DNA of 64,000 nt from Zygnema cylindricum (taxonomy: Eukaryota; Streptophyta; Zygnematophyceae; Zygnematales; Zygnemataceae), in contig JBBHKE010003315.1 in the NCBI GenBank assembly GCA_037447655.1, positions 1 to 64,000 on the forward strand. Direction: 5' to 3'. Below the pieces are notes generated by a model. That model did not search any database, was not told where the DNA came from, and saw nothing but the letters and a program-made list of their open reading frames with translations. Shown one piece after another: positions 30,897-43,429 of this stretch (positions are counted from its first letter, which is position 1; each line of letters opens with the position of its first letter). The position numbers and the translations under genes were made by a program.

Positions 30897-32574
30897 ATGA
30901 TCTCATCCTCAGAATTTCCGGGGGGAAGAAGATCCAGCAGCAGCCTGCAAACAAGCTCTCACTTTGCCTACATGGCAGCCTCAGGGAAGCCCTTGACCAT
31001 CCAAAAGGCCTTCTCATCACCAGAGCACAATCACTGGATCGAGGGAGCAAATGACCAAATGAAATCTATCATGGAGGCTCAAACATGGGAGCTTGTGGAA
31101 ATTCCTCCGAACCGAAAAGCGATTGGCAGCAAATGGGTATTCAAGGTGAAGTTAAATCTCGATAACACCATAAAACGATGTAAGGCTAGACTTGTGGCAA
31201 AGGGTTATAATCAAAAGGAAGGAATCAATTTTGAAAAAACATTCTCTCTGGTTGTAAGATTTCCGACAGTTAGGAATATGTTGTCCCTAGCTGCTATAGA
31301 GGATATGGTAACATATGGAAATACACTAGATGGATGTAAATACAACATTTTTGCATGGAGAACTAGAGGAGACCATTTACATGCAGCAGCCAGAAAAGTA
31401 TGCAGAATCAGGAAAATCGCACTAAGTATGCAAGTTGCTAAAATCTTTGTATGGCCTAAAATATGCCCCTAGGTAATGGAATCTGAAGCTTGATTAATTC
31501 TTGACTAGCCTAGGATTTCAATGGATAAGTTCTGATCACTCTCTCTACGTTCTAAAGGGTGAAAATGGGAAAGTGTGTATAGCAATGTATGTAGAAGATT
31601 TATTATTAATTAGCAAATCAATGGCTGAAATGAACAAAATCAAAACTGCTCTAAACTCACGATTCGAGATGAAAAACCTTGGTGAGAAAAAATGTATTTT
31701 GGGTATTCAAGTAAAGACGGAAAGAAATAAGAAAATAATAAAATTGACTCAAAAAGAGGGTATTGGAAACATGTTAAATGAGTATGGAATGCGGGGGGCA
31801 AAAGGATGTCTAACTCCAATGGAATTTTGACAGAAGTTAGAGGGAGAAGAGACAGAACCAGGTCTCGTTGTAAGTGAGTATTTAGAGTCAGCGAAGAATG
31901 ATCCTATGACACAAATACCTTACAAACAAATAGTGGGAAGCTTAATATATTTCATGTAATGTACCCATCTTAATATTGTTGCAGCAGTCGGGGTACTAAG
32001 CTGGAGTCTAGAGAATCTGAGAAAATCTGATTTTGATGCAACAAAGAGAGTCTTAAGATATTTCGTAGGAACCAAAGATCTAAAACTCACACTAGGCGGA
32101 GGAGAAGTGAAGCTGCAAACGTGGAGTGATGCAAGCTATTGCGACATGCCAAACGGGAAATCCACCACGGTATTCGTTTTGCAAATTGGGAACGGAACAT
32201 GCTCTTGGAGCTATAAACTTCAAAAGGTAACAGCGCAGTCAACAATAAAGTCAGAATATATGGCAGCAAGCTCGGCCTTCAAAGAACTCTTATGGGTAAA
32301 ATCCATGTTGCAAGAACTAGGATACATGGTGGTTGGGCCAAAGGTGATTGGGTATGATAACCAGGTTGCCATTGCCATTGCCTCTAACCCAAGTCACCAC
32401 TTCAATAGTAAGCACATGGATGTACGATTACACTTTGTAAGAGAAAAAATGTTTTCTAGGGCGATCAAATTATGTTATCTGCCAGACGCAAGAATGGTTG
32501 CTGATATGCTTACTAAAGCTGTTCTTGCTCCCAAGCTGAAGTATTGTAGGGATACAATAGGATTGGGTGAATAG
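30897..32574 (+). pseudogene. Family B reverse transcriptase and RNase H
   Basis: The RT starts ANDQMKSIMEAQTWELVEIP and GSKWVFKVKLNLDNTIKR, with the frame lost after LSLAAIEDMV. It resumes at 31501 with the catalytic box as YVEDLLLISKSM (YVDD in active elements) and ILGIQVKTE. RNase H (32107-32574) has WSDASYCDMPNG, STIKSEYMAAS, YDNQVAIAIAS and ends MVADMLTKAV..KLKYCRDTIGLG. The stop is at 32572-32574. The YVED substitution and several breaks indicate a dead copy. Confidence 0.88.
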
Positions 32575-32636
32575 ATGAGTAGCTCCACTACGATATTGCC
32601 ATGCTGCGCTAACACAAAATTAGGATGTAGTGGAAT

Positions 32637-33633
32637 TGTTGAAATCACTAGATTAAGGGGAGGTATTTTCTAGGTCTTAATTAAAATAAAAAAGGAAAAA
32701 GAAAGCACATGCAGCCTGCCTCCACCTTCTCTCTCTAGCCCCCAAATTTTTTGTAGTCACTAAAGGTGAGAGAGGGCGGTGGAGCAATGGCTGCCTTAGC
32801 TCCATAGACAAGGCTTAAGAGTGACCTAAGTCACTCTTAACCAAAAAGGTTGAGTCCGCCAGGACTCGAACCTTCGACCGGTAGGGCAAGGCGTAGCCGT
32901 CAACCCTTACTAGCCTGTCATAGCAGTCTATTAGGATACATAGGTTTTTATAGCTATTAAAACAATAGATAGGCGACTAAATCGATGGACGGAATTACAA
33001 ATAGAATGCATAAAAAGTAGTTGGAGTTTTAGTGCGCACAAAACAAATGTACCGGACATTTGTTTTTCAACGGTTGTCATTTAAAGCCGATTTGATCCGA
33101 CGGCCCCCACCATTGCCGAGACCACAGTATGGCCGCCTTGGCGGTTTTCGGTAGTGACATGACATGGCAACACGTGGCACGACGTCATCGAGAAGAGGAA
33201 ATCCCGGAGAACATGAGGACAAGTCCGAAGTAGACACGCTTCCAATCCATGGTCTTGTCTTACACATGCCGTACAGAAAGTACACCGGCCGTAGTACTTT
33301 TCTATACTGTACTGTCTTCTGATTGGTTTCGTACCTCAGTAGATAGGAGTTGTGAAACGGTTTAGGACTTAGTGGATTGAGGAGGTAGCCGCCACTCTCC
33401 CAATAAGCTTGTATAAAAATTGGCATCTTTGCCACTCCATAACTAATCTCCTGGTTAGGTGTTTTCATTGATTCTTCTTGGTGTGGACTAAAGGAAGTCT
33501 AGACTGCACAAGGGTAAAGTCAAATTATATATTTGTCTGCTTGGGTGGCAGTTGCTCTAGTTGAAAGTGGGTTAGTTGAAAACTACCTAGAGGCTTCCTC
33601 AATTTTGGTCCAAATGGGGGACACAGAATTGCA
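32637..33633 (+). mobile_element. A2-a copia 5' LTR
   Basis: Begins TGTTGAAATCACTAGATTAA and ends CACAGAATTGCA. It is homologous to 38491-39488 along its length. Its left flank is the 3' end of the family B element, and its first six bases (TGTTGA) are also those of the family B LTR. An antisense tRNA-like T-arm (reverse complement GGTTCGAGTCC) lies near 32862-32880, and a GTAC palindrome at 33278-33300. Confidence 0.88.
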
Positions 33634-34600
33634 AGTTATGGGCCCACCCTCTAAGGTGGCCATATTCATCAAATCTGGGTTGATTTACTGCGAAAATATG
33701 ATGACACGGGTATTGTGTGAGAAACGATACTGGGGTATTCTTAGTGGACAAGTGAAAATTCCGTCTCAAGGAACTCCACCAGGGTTTAGAGGAGTGAGGT
33801 TTTCTGCAACAGGGTCTGCTCCAACGGAGGAGACAGATGATGCGGATAGTAGTGTGTCCGAAAAAAAGAAAGGAAAGGAGACACCTCTTACTCCTATTGC
33901 CACGGCACCCCAAGCGGTGGCCGTGAAGACCGAAGAAAATTACATTCAGATGTGGTTGACACCAACATGAATGCCAGGCACTTCAATCTGAGGCACCTCA
34001 CTCAAGCTTTCGCGACCTCTCACCTTCATATCTTCAAGGCCGAGGAGTTGTGGATGACCTTAGGGGAGATCTATAGAGCTGGCATCATTCAAAATCTCTA
34101 GCTGGCTGAGCAAAGGCTAATGAGTTACACTTTCAAAGGAGGAAAGATGTTGGAATATTGCAGCGATCTCTCTTGACTGTACATGGAGATGGAAAGTGCC
34201 GGATGGAAAGGCACTATGAAGATGAAAGTTGACACTCTCATCATGAATTTGCTGGAGGAGTATGAAAATATAGTGTACCGAGTGCAAGAAATGGATGATA
34301 GTGCTTGGAAGTGGAACACCGTGGTCCGAATGATACTTGTGCAGGAAAACACAATTGAGATCCAGAGAGGAGGAAAGAGCGTTCAAGCTCTAGTTGCCGG
34401 AACAGAACGGTGGAGGAAGGATCCGAAGAAGCCATACAACAGCTTCAATGGGGAAAAGGACCAATCTGGAGATTCGAGGACTCCAAAGGTCCTTTGCCAT
34501 TTCTCCAAAAAGGCGAGCACTTCATAGCTGATTGCATCAAGCTATCAGATTTGAGGCTTTAAGAAAATCGTGGAGGGGGTTCTTCCGGAGGGAAGAAGAA
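33614..34600 (+). pseudogene. A2-a gag
   Basis: Start codon in the LTR: MGDTELQVMGPPSKV, with PBS AGTTATGGGCCCACC at 33634-33648 (first base changed). Gag continues in broken frames: SEKKKGKETPLTPIA; then, from 34183, MNLLEEYENIVYRVQEMDDS, WKWNTVVRMILVQENTIEIQ and a knuckle-region remnant LCHFSKKAST near 34490. Stops at 33968, 34098 and elsewhere make it inactive. Confidence 0.82.
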
Positions 34601-34607
34601 AACACTT

Positions 34608-36116
34608 GTGGTCACAGGAGTGAAAAGAGAGACCGAAGAGGACGAGTCTTCCGTGGAAGAAGATGGGGAGCTTGTTCTTGACGAGAATCTAGAGGAGAAC
34701 GAGATCCCTGGGAAACAAAAGTGTGCCCTTGGAGCCATTCAGGAAGCTCCAGAGGAGGGATGGATCATTGACTCAGGTGCATCCATGCAAATGTGTCGTG
34801 ACAGGCACCTCTTCACTACGCTAAAAAAGATCCCTACTGTGGAAATAGAGTATGGGAATGGGAGAGTAGTTACCACAGATCTAGTGGGCTCGGTAGATCT
34901 GAAAGTCTTAGTGGAGGGTAAGACTTCTATTCTCACCTTCTCCGATGTGCTCTACATTCCTCAGCTGAGTAAGAATCTTGTGTCTACCTCAGTATTAGAT
35001 GACAAAGATTTTGATACCTTCACTAGAAAGGGAGTTTTTACAGCTAAGTATGGAGATGAAGTCTACTTCAAAGCATATAAGGGTAGCCAAGGAATGTTTA
35101 GGCTTAACCTGAGTAATGGAAAGAAAAGTGCTTACTATGGTGGTGTCCCGAGCTTGATGATCTAGCATGAGCGTTTAGGACATGTGCATTGTGATAGACT
35201 GAGGAAAATGAAAAAGTTGGGTGTAGTAGAAGGCATTCAGTTTGGGGATAATGAAATGATGGATGATTGTAGTGGCTGTGCCTAAGGTAAGGCTCACAGA
35301 CTTCCATTTCCCAAAACTGCCACATATAGAGGTGAGAAAGTACTAGATCTAGTCCACACAGATATTTGGGGACCAGCAAGAGTACCTTCGGTTGGGGGGA
35401 AGAGATATATGCTGACAATTACTGATGATTGGTCCAGATATTCCAGAGTCTACTTCTTAAAAACAAAGTCTAAAACACCAAAATACTATAAAGAATACAA
35501 AGCTTGAAGTGAGAAGCTGCACGGAACCCACATTAAAAGAATAACGAGTGATAATGGGGGAGTGTACACCTCTAACCAGTTTGAGGATTATTTGAGAGAT
35601 GAGGGAGTTCAGCATCATAATATTGTACCAAATAATCCAGAACAGAATGGGGTTGTTGAGAGGTTAAACCGGACTTTAGGAGATAGTGTATGTAGTATGT
35701 TGGCGAATAAGAAAATAGGAAGAAGATTTTGGGCAGAAGCCATGAACTGTGCTAACTACATTAAGAATAGATTCCTCACTCCAATTGTTTAAGGGATGAC
35801 CCCTTATGAGAGATGGGTTAGAAGGAAACCGAATATCTCTCACTTGAAAGATTTCGGTAGTCAAGTTTACAGTCTTGACACAAATAAGAAAAACTGGAAA
35901 CTAGATGCTAAAGGGAAACCGAGATATTTTGTGGGATATGATGAGGATGTCAAGGGATATAGAGTCTATGACTTAGCAAAACAAGATATCATTCTGGTAA
36001 AGCATCTAGTTGTCATGAATGAAGGGAAGTCTTTTGATCCCTTCAAATACACAAAGAAAATCAGAATCAGTTTTGAGTCCGAGAGTGAGGAGGACTTAGA
36101 TCTTTCGAGAAGGAAC
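34608..36116 (+). pseudogene. A2-a protease and integrase
   Basis: Protease motif WIIDSGASMQMCRDRH at about 34760-34810, then ILTFSDVLYIPQLSKNLVST. The GAG-pre-integrase block and zinc finger region 35160-35290 are broken by stops. Integrase has DIWGPARVPS near 35360, SDNGGVYTSNQFEDYL at 35550-35600, EQNGVVERLNRTL at 35640-35680 and the C-terminal GYDEDVKGYRVYDLAKQDII at 35936-35995. The MITE breaks the linker at 36117. Confidence 0.85.
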
Positions 36117-36625
36117 ACTACACCGCGAATCGTAATTAGAATAAATTACTCTAATTCGGTCGCTCGAAATTTCGACTCTATCATATGAAATAGAGTAAAT
36201 GATTGTAATTTTTTCATTATTCTATTTATGGTAAAGTTTAATTAGCGTTTTTAATTATAATATAGATTCATTTTAAATAGTGTGGAGTACGGACGACCTG
36301 CGACCGTGCAAAAGTGTACTTGATTAAGTAAAAAAGTACAAATAATGATTTAATACAGGCCGTTATCATGTAACTGCGTTTTAACAAACCGTGTAGTGCA
36401 AACGTCATAGTGACGATAAACTGTATGTTTTGCCAAATTTTGTACGAATACCTTATTTATAGTGGAGTAAATTAGCGTGCCAAATTAGAGTACTTAAATA
36501 AATTATAGTAAACTTCATAGTTGAAACAACTCTATCATATAAATTAGCGTTAATTACTCTAATTTGTTTTTTTAGTTTTTGTACTCTAATTTTTTCATTG
36601 CTCTAATTACGATTCGCGGTGTAGT
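36117..36625. mobile_element. MITE with 24-bp terminal inverted repeats
   Basis: Left end ACTACACCGCGAATCGTAAT... (36117-36140) and right end its reverse complement (36602-36625), a perfect 24-bp inverted repeat. The 509-bp AT-rich interior has repeated ATTAGAGTA/TACTCTAATT words and no coding frame. Flanks are GGAAC on the left and TAAAA on the right, so no clear target duplication. A diverged relative lies at 5960-6475. Confidence 0.92.
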
Positions 36626-38462
36626 TAAAACATGATTGCAGATCCAGGGGAGATAAAAGATAGGGGAGATATACCGGAATCCCCTCATATTCCTACACAC
36701 TTTGAGGAGTGAGAGGAAGAGGAGTCAGAACTTGTTTCTATGGATAGCGGAGCTGATGAGATAGTGCGGAGGAATACAAGACTTCCGTCCATTCCAGCTT
36801 CGGACTTTGAGGGAGGACGGAGGAGTTGCAAAAGGCTTCAAGAAAAACGGGCTGCTCACAAGGTAGCAAAAATTTCTCACCCAGATGAGCCTCAGTCATA
36901 CTTGGAGGCAATGGACAGTCCGAAGAAAGAGAGATGGGTCAGAGCCATAAATGATGAGATGGCCTCAATCATGGAGGCAAATACTTGGGAGCTGGTGGAC
37001 TGTGCACCAGATAGAAAGTCTATTGGCTGTAAATGGGTATTTAAACTGAAACTTAACCTAGATAATACCATTAAGAGATATAAGGCTCAGTTGGTGGCAA
37101 AGGGGTTCACCCAAAAAGAAGGGATAGATTATGAGGAGACCTTTACTCCGGTAGTTCGATTCCCATCTGTAAGGATTCTCCTTAGTTTAGCAACAGCGAA
37201 AGATATGGAAATACATCAGATGGATATTAAGACCGCCTTCCTCAACGCTAAACTGGAGGAGGAAATCTTCATGCGGCAAACATAAGGTTTTGTAGAGGAA
37301 AGAGAGGAAAGCAAAGTTTGCAGACTTATAAAGTCCTTATATGGACTGAAGCAGGCCCCTTGACAATGGAATAAGAAACTAGATGAGTTTCTTACCAGTC
37401 TGGGGTATATTCGGATCAGTTCTGCCCATTCTATTTATATGTTACAAAATGAGAATAGAGTGATTTTATTGCAATCTATGTGGATGACTTGCTGGTGTTG
37501 AGTAAGTCTATTGAAAAGATAAATAGACTAAAGAAAGATCTTAGAATTAGATTTGACATGAAGGATTTAGGGGAGGCTAAATATATTACGAGAATTCAAA
37601 TGGAAAGGATAGGGGGAAGAGGATAATCAGACTTACTCTGAAAGAAGCTGTAGGTAATATGCTGGAGAAATTTCCGATTGAGAATGCTAACAGTTGTACC
37701 ACTCCCATGGACTTGAAGAAAGTAAGTGATGGGAGTGTAGAAGGAGGAGTGATAATGCTAGATGATCAGATGAGTCTAGAAGAGAGGCAGTTTATGAAGT
37801 CTATCCTTTACAGACAGGTTGTAGGAAGTTTGATTTACTTTATGAATTGTACCAGACCTGACATAGCTGCAGCTATTGGAGTCCTCAGTTGGAGTCTTAA
37901 TGATCCCAGTTAGAGAGACTGGGAGGCAGCCAAAAGAGTAATGAGATACCTGGTGGGAACTAGGAATCTGTGGTTGCATTTGGGAGGGGAGCACACTAAC
38001 ATCACTACTTCGAGTGATGCCAGTTATGGGGATGCACCTATAAGAAGATGCACTTCTAGGTATGTATTATATGTGGGAGAAGGTGCTTGCTGTTGGAGCA
38101 ACAAGCAACAAAAGGTTGTTGCCCAGTCCACTATGGAGGCTGAGTACATGGCCTCTTGTTCTGCTGTGAAAAAGTTGATGTGGGTGAAGTCTTTGTTGCA
38201 AGAATTGGGATACATGAAGAAAGGTGTGCATGAAGTGTTTTGTGATAATTAGGCTGCAATTGCAATTGCAGCCAATCCAAAACATCATTTCAAAGCTAAG
38301 CATATGGACATAAGATTGAGTTTTGTGAGGGAAAAGGTAGAAAATATAATTGTGAATTTGGTGTGTACGAGTGATGGGGAAATGGTGGCTGATATGATGA
38401 CAAAGCTTGTGCCATCTCCCAAGCTAAAGTACTATAGAGAAAAGTTTGGATTAAAAGAGAAA
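36626..38462 (+). pseudogene. A2-a reverse transcriptase and RNase H
   Basis: The first long frame (36740-37285) holds the linker PSIPASDFEGGRR, MEANTWELVDCAPDRKSIGC, KWVFKLKLNLDNTIKRY and the first RT Asp region HQMDIKTAFLNAKLEEEIFM. A stop follows at 37283. The YVDD region (IYVDDLLVLSKS, about 37465-37505) is in a shifted frame. RNase H follows: SSDASYGDAPIRRCTS, STMEAEYMASCSAVKKL, and CDN near 38245-38255 where the next codon is a stop. It ends near 38462 before the polypurine tract. Confidence 0.87.
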
Positions 38463-38490
38463 CTAAAATTAGACTAGAAAATAAGGGGAG

Positions 38491-39488
38491 TGTTGAAATC
38501 ACTAGATTTAGGGGAGGTATTTTTTAGGTCTTAATTAAAATAAAAAGGAAAAAGAAAGCACAGGCAGCCTGCCTCCACCTTCTCTCACTATCCCCCATAC
38601 TTGTTGTTGTCACTAAAAGAGAGAGAGGGCGGTGGAGCCATGGTTGCCTTAGCTCTATAAGCAGGGCTTAAGAGTGACCTAAGTCACTCTCAACCAAAAA
38701 GGTTGAGTCCGCCAAGACTCGAACCTCCAACCGGTAGGGCAAGGCGTAGCCATCAACCCTTACTAGTTTGTCGTGGTAGTCCGTTAGGATACATAGGGTT
38801 TGATAGCAATTTAAACAAATAGATAGGCGGCTAATCCGATTAAAGGAATTACAAATAGAATACATAGAAACTAGTTGGAGTTTTAGTGCGCATGAAACAA
38901 ATGTAGCGAACATTTGTTTTTGAACGACTCTCGTTTAAAGCCGGTTTTGATCCGACAGCCCACACCATCGCTGAGATCCCGGAATGGCCGCCTTGGCGGT
39001 TTTCCGTCGTGACATGACCTTACGACACGTGGCACGATGTCATTGAGATGAGGAAATCCCAGAGAGCATGAGGACGAGTCCGAAGAAGACAAGCGTCCAC
39101 TCCATGGCCTTGTCGTACATAGGCCATACAAAAAATACATCGGTCGTAGTACCTTTCTGTACTGTACAGTCTTCTGATTGGTTCCGTACCTCAGTAGATA
39201 AGAGTTGTGAGAGGATTTAGGACTTAGTAGATTGAGGAGGTAGCCGCCTCTCTCCCAATAAGCTTGTATAAATATTGGCATCTTGGTTACTCCATTACTA
39301 ATCGCCTAGCTGGGCGTTTTCATTGATTCTTCCTGCTGTGGACTCAGGGGAGTCTAAACTGCACAGGGGTGCAGTCAAATTATCTATTTGTCTCCTAGGG
39401 TGGCAGTTGCTCTAATTGAAATTGGGTTACTTGAAAACTACCTAGAGTCTTCCTCAATTTCAGTCCAGATGGGGGACACAAAATTGCA
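38491..39488 (+). mobile_element. A2-a copia 3' LTR
   Basis: TGTTGAAATCACTAGATTTA to ACACAAAATTGCA, preceded by the polypurine tract GAAAATAAGGGGAG. The right neighbour at 39489 is the interior of an A1N 3' LTR in the opposite orientation, without a target duplication. Confidence 0.88.
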
Positions 39489-40436
39489 AGGTGCTCTTTG
39501 TGAGAGGCAACTACCTACCAGAAAATATTATATTTCCTAAAACCCCTCTCTAAGCCCCCTAGTACTAAAGTACAAACGAATGACAAGACTGTAAAGTACA
39601 TAAAGGTACAAGTTCCAGTGACCTTTTGTACGGCCATCGTAAGACATGGCCAAAAACCAGCACGTGTCTTATCCGTACCCGTTTTTTTAATTCCTAGAAT
39701 TCGTGTTGTCAAATATTATCTCTCCACGTGGCTCCTGGTCATGCCACGTTTGAAAAAACGGTACCGTACAAGAAAGTACAAGTGGCAGAGTATTTTTTGT
39801 ACGTACAATGTACGAAATCGCCATAGTGCGACATTTGTCACTTCCGGATTTGTTTTTTGCCGTTCCAAAAATTCCGTAAGCCCGTATGATGTTGTCACGT
39901 GTCATCCGGAGTGGCGTCGTATGCAATCCGCCAAATTGTCCTTTCCGCGATGTTGGCGCGAACCACGGCCGTCTGATTTACATCGTTATTTAAAACGGAC
40001 CATCGAAATAAATGTCCGTACTATTTATTTCGTTCGGTACTAAAAATACAACTGTTTCTATGCCACATATACCGTAATCCAGTTAAATGGAAAACCCTAC
40101 CTGTAACTATATAAGTATCTATCAAACCCTATATTTCGTAGCACTAATCTTAGGCTAAATGGACAAAGCTAACGACTGCGGGATGTTTGATGGCCGGTAG
40201 GTACCAGGATCAATTCCTGGGTCCGTCAAATATCTTTTTTAGTAAACATATCTATTATCTACTACTGTCTCTCTGGAGAGCTTAGGCAGCCATGGCTCTA
40301 GCTCCCTCTCCAGCCTTCAGTGACTACAATAAGTGTGGGGGCTTGGAGAAGGAGGTTAGAGGCAGACTGCCTCTGCTACTTTTCTATCCTAAAACAGACC
40401 TAGAAAATACATAAATATCAACACTCCCCTTATTTT

Positions 40437-42302
40437 CTAGTCTATTTTACTTTTAACTCCCACAAACAAATGAACAAACACCCTCTCCCTTTTTCTCTTC
40501 CTTTTTCTTTTTCCTTTTCCTTTTATAAAAGATAAAAAAATACTCTCGTATTTAACAGAATGCATTAGATGAACTGAAATAATAATTACATCACACATTT
40601 TATTTATTATCCCACTTTTCATAAATCCGAGCAAAGATTTTATCCACCTCATCACTTTTCCATCCACACACAAACCGATTTCCCTCTTGCGATCCAAACA
40701 GCAAGCCCCATCTCCAATCTGCAACAAACACCCAGATGCTAACCCTTTTAGAGGCACACCTCCATAAATACCATCACTTCATTTAGTGATGTCAAACCCA
40801 TTACCCCCAAAAAGTAATCTTTCCTCACTCTCTCCCATGGATTTCTTTCCACTCTCACTTTCTAAATTTATTCCCAATAAATATTCCTCCCCTAAACCTT
40901 TCATTAAATATTCCTCTTCCCCCCTAACCTTTAAAACCCCTTCGAGTTTCACTTCTCCCTTTTCCTCGGAATCCGTTGAAGTCTCCCTTTCCAACTAGTT
41001 TTCTATTATAAAATTATCTTCATTAATTTTACCTTTCCAATTTTCACTTATGGATCCTAGATCTGACTTTCGCATTTCTAAGTCATCCACTCTACACTCC
41101 TTAACATCCTCAAGTATCTCCTCTCTCTTTACTCCCCTTATACCTCCAAAAGCACATTGTTGCGTTCGTGGAATTTTTGTGTACTTTTCTCTCTTCTCCA
41201 TTCTACCGATGTGATGAAGCTCCAAAATTTCTTCATCCTCTTTCTCCGTTTCCCCTTCTTCCTCCTCATTCATATACCAACTTCTAAGTTCTTCCAAATA
41301 AGGACACTCCTCCATATAGTGACCCGGTTTCCTACAAGCGAAGCAAACCCATTTTTTCAAAGCTCCCCTTTCTTTTCTTCTCCCTCTCTTTCAACCAAAG
41401 TTCTGATAAGGTTTACCTTTGTGTTTCTTCCTCTCATCACGCTTCCGCTCGTCACCGCCATTCCTCACATCACGCTTCCGCCAATCACCACCAGCTGTAA
41501 ATGCAGTCACAGTGTCACTTCCCCTACGAAGCTCCAAAGTGCTTTCACTCACAACAATTATCCCCATGGTAATGCTCAAAGTCCATGAGGAGACATCCAT
41601 TCCCTGCATACGGTAAATGATGTCTTCGTACTCATCTGGGAGCTTAATGATTGGTGTATTAATCTTTCTCTCCTTTGATTCTATATATCCCGCACTAGCA
41701 AGCTCAACATATAATGCAGCAATATCATTGCAAAACTCTATCATGCTACCGCCTTTATAAATATAGGCCTCTATTTCTTGTTTTACTAACTGCTGCCTCT
41801 GTATAGTCTCACTCTTATATATCTGAATTAGTGCTTCCTATATCTTTGAAGACTTCTTTAAATTTATAAGAGTAATAGCTATGGACTTAGACACGTTTCT
41901 AAGTTTGAGATGCTTTGCTATAGTGTTTTTGTATTCCCATATTTTTCTGTTATTTTCTTCATTTTTTATCCCTACAAGTGGTACCGTAGCCGAGAGCCTA
42001 GCTTCCCTCACCATAGGTGTCCTTTTATCCTTCTTCCATATTTACCTTTCCATGGTAATGATTTTCCCTTCACCTTCCTTTGCATCTGAACTCTGGTTGG
42101 TTTTTCGGGCAGCCCCAAATAATTCTCCATAGTGAGCTCCTCCAGAGCCCGATGGCGGACACCTCACTTGTCCCAAAACAATTCCCCTTAAGTGCTTCTC
42201 GAAAAAAAATCCCCCCATTGTAAACTCCCAATAAGTGAAGTTTGTTCCATCGAACATAGACACCCTAGATGGTGGGCCTATAACCTGAAATTCTATAGGC
42301 TC
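40437..42302 (-). pseudogene. Gag of A1N-b with RNase H-derived tail
   Basis: Homologue of the 633-aa Gag at 25747. From the start codon at 42302-42304 it runs MEPIEFQVIGPPSRVSMFDG and WEFTMGGFFFEKHLRGIVLG. Later frames give MIEFCNDIAALYVELASAG (41744 region), KRDVRNGGDERKRDERKKHK, the knuckle CFACRKPGHYMEEC (about 41350-41310) and an acidic stretch. The same C-terminal block follows (GLASGCLLQIGDGACCL, MRWIKSLLGFMKSGIINKMC, DVIIISVHLMH) with a Lys/Arg tail ending at 40437. Stops and frameshifts separate the parts. Retention of the same fused tail in this second copy shows that the fusion predates transposition. Confidence 0.8.
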
Positions 42303-43429
42303 CATTGCCACACAGAATTCGCAGGTCCAAGGAAGCTAATCTAGATAGTGCCGACTCCAACTTGATATTGAAACTCTGAGACCTCCATAAGTCCTCAGAG
42401 TGGACAGCTTCCAAGAAGCCTCTAGGATAATCCTGACCCCTTTGTGTTTAAGCAAAAATAACTGCCACCCTGGCAGACAAAAACTCTGAACAACTTCACC
42501 CCTGTGAAGACAAGACTCCCCTGAGTCGATAGCAAAAAGAATCTCTGAATTTGCTCCCCTGAGCAGTAAGTTATGGAGGGTCAAAGTTGACCTTTTGTAC
42601 AGAAGCTCTCTGGGAGAGGGGGTCCTATCTTCTAATTTTTCTAAGTCCTATCTCTCTCACAGACTCTATCTACTGATGTACGGAACCAATCAGAATTGAG
42701 TTCCGTACGTAAAAGTACAGCTGCCGGTGTACTTTATGTACGGACATTGTACGACATGGCCAAAATGTCGACATATGTCAAATCCGGATTCGGTGCCATA
42801 ATCTCCGGAGATTCCACACTCCAACGGAATTTCGCCACGCGTCATCCGATGTGGCGATGGCCACAAACCGCCGAAATCTTCCTCCGCGATCTCGGCGCTA
42901 ATCCCGGCCGTCCGATTAAATTCGGCTTTAATCGTGGCCGTAATAAATACAAGCGCGGTATTTGTTTCATTTACGAAACAAATGCGCGGTACTGATTTAT
43001 GTCCGTACCGTAAATTGTACATTATATATTACTGGATCTATGTATCCCGTAAAAATTACAGTTAAATGGTTTATCGCACGTGTAAATATTTAAATAACTA
43101 TCAAACTATATAGTATGTAACACTACCGCTAGACTTAACGGCTAAGGCTACCCGCTAATTCCTGATTGCCGGCCGGCAGGGTCAAGGATCAAATCCTGCC
43201 GCCGGCACATACATTTTAATTAAATAAATAAACTCTAATGTAAAATTCCCGTAAACCTCAGGGTAGCCAAGGTAGCCATGGCTCTAGCTTCCTCTCCAAT
43301 TTCTCAGTGACTGCGACAAGTTTGAGAGTTGGAGAGAGAAGTTAGAGGTAGACTGCCTCGACTTCTATATTTCTTTTCAGACCTAGAAAATACTAATAAA
43401 ACCATTAGTTTCTACACTCCCCTTATTTT

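Larger units (their letters stand above)
32637..39488 (+). mobile_element. Copia element A2-a, degraded
   Basis: Both LTRs are present (32637-33633 and 38491-39488), with internal gag, protease, integrase, RT and RNase H in order and many stops. A 509-bp MITE is inserted at 36117. The flanks do not give a target duplication (GGAAT on the left, AGGTG on the right), so one or both outer junctions are rearranged. Confidence 0.88.

Noticed and set aside
36117-36188. Extension of the A2-a integrase frame to 36188
   Set aside because: The last codons (TTPRIVIRINYSN) are encoded by the MITE terminal repeat, not by the retrotransposon.
42690-43022. 110-codon frame repeated at 48050-48382
   Set aside because: Located in the paired LTRs of A1; repeated by LTR identity rather than gene conservation.
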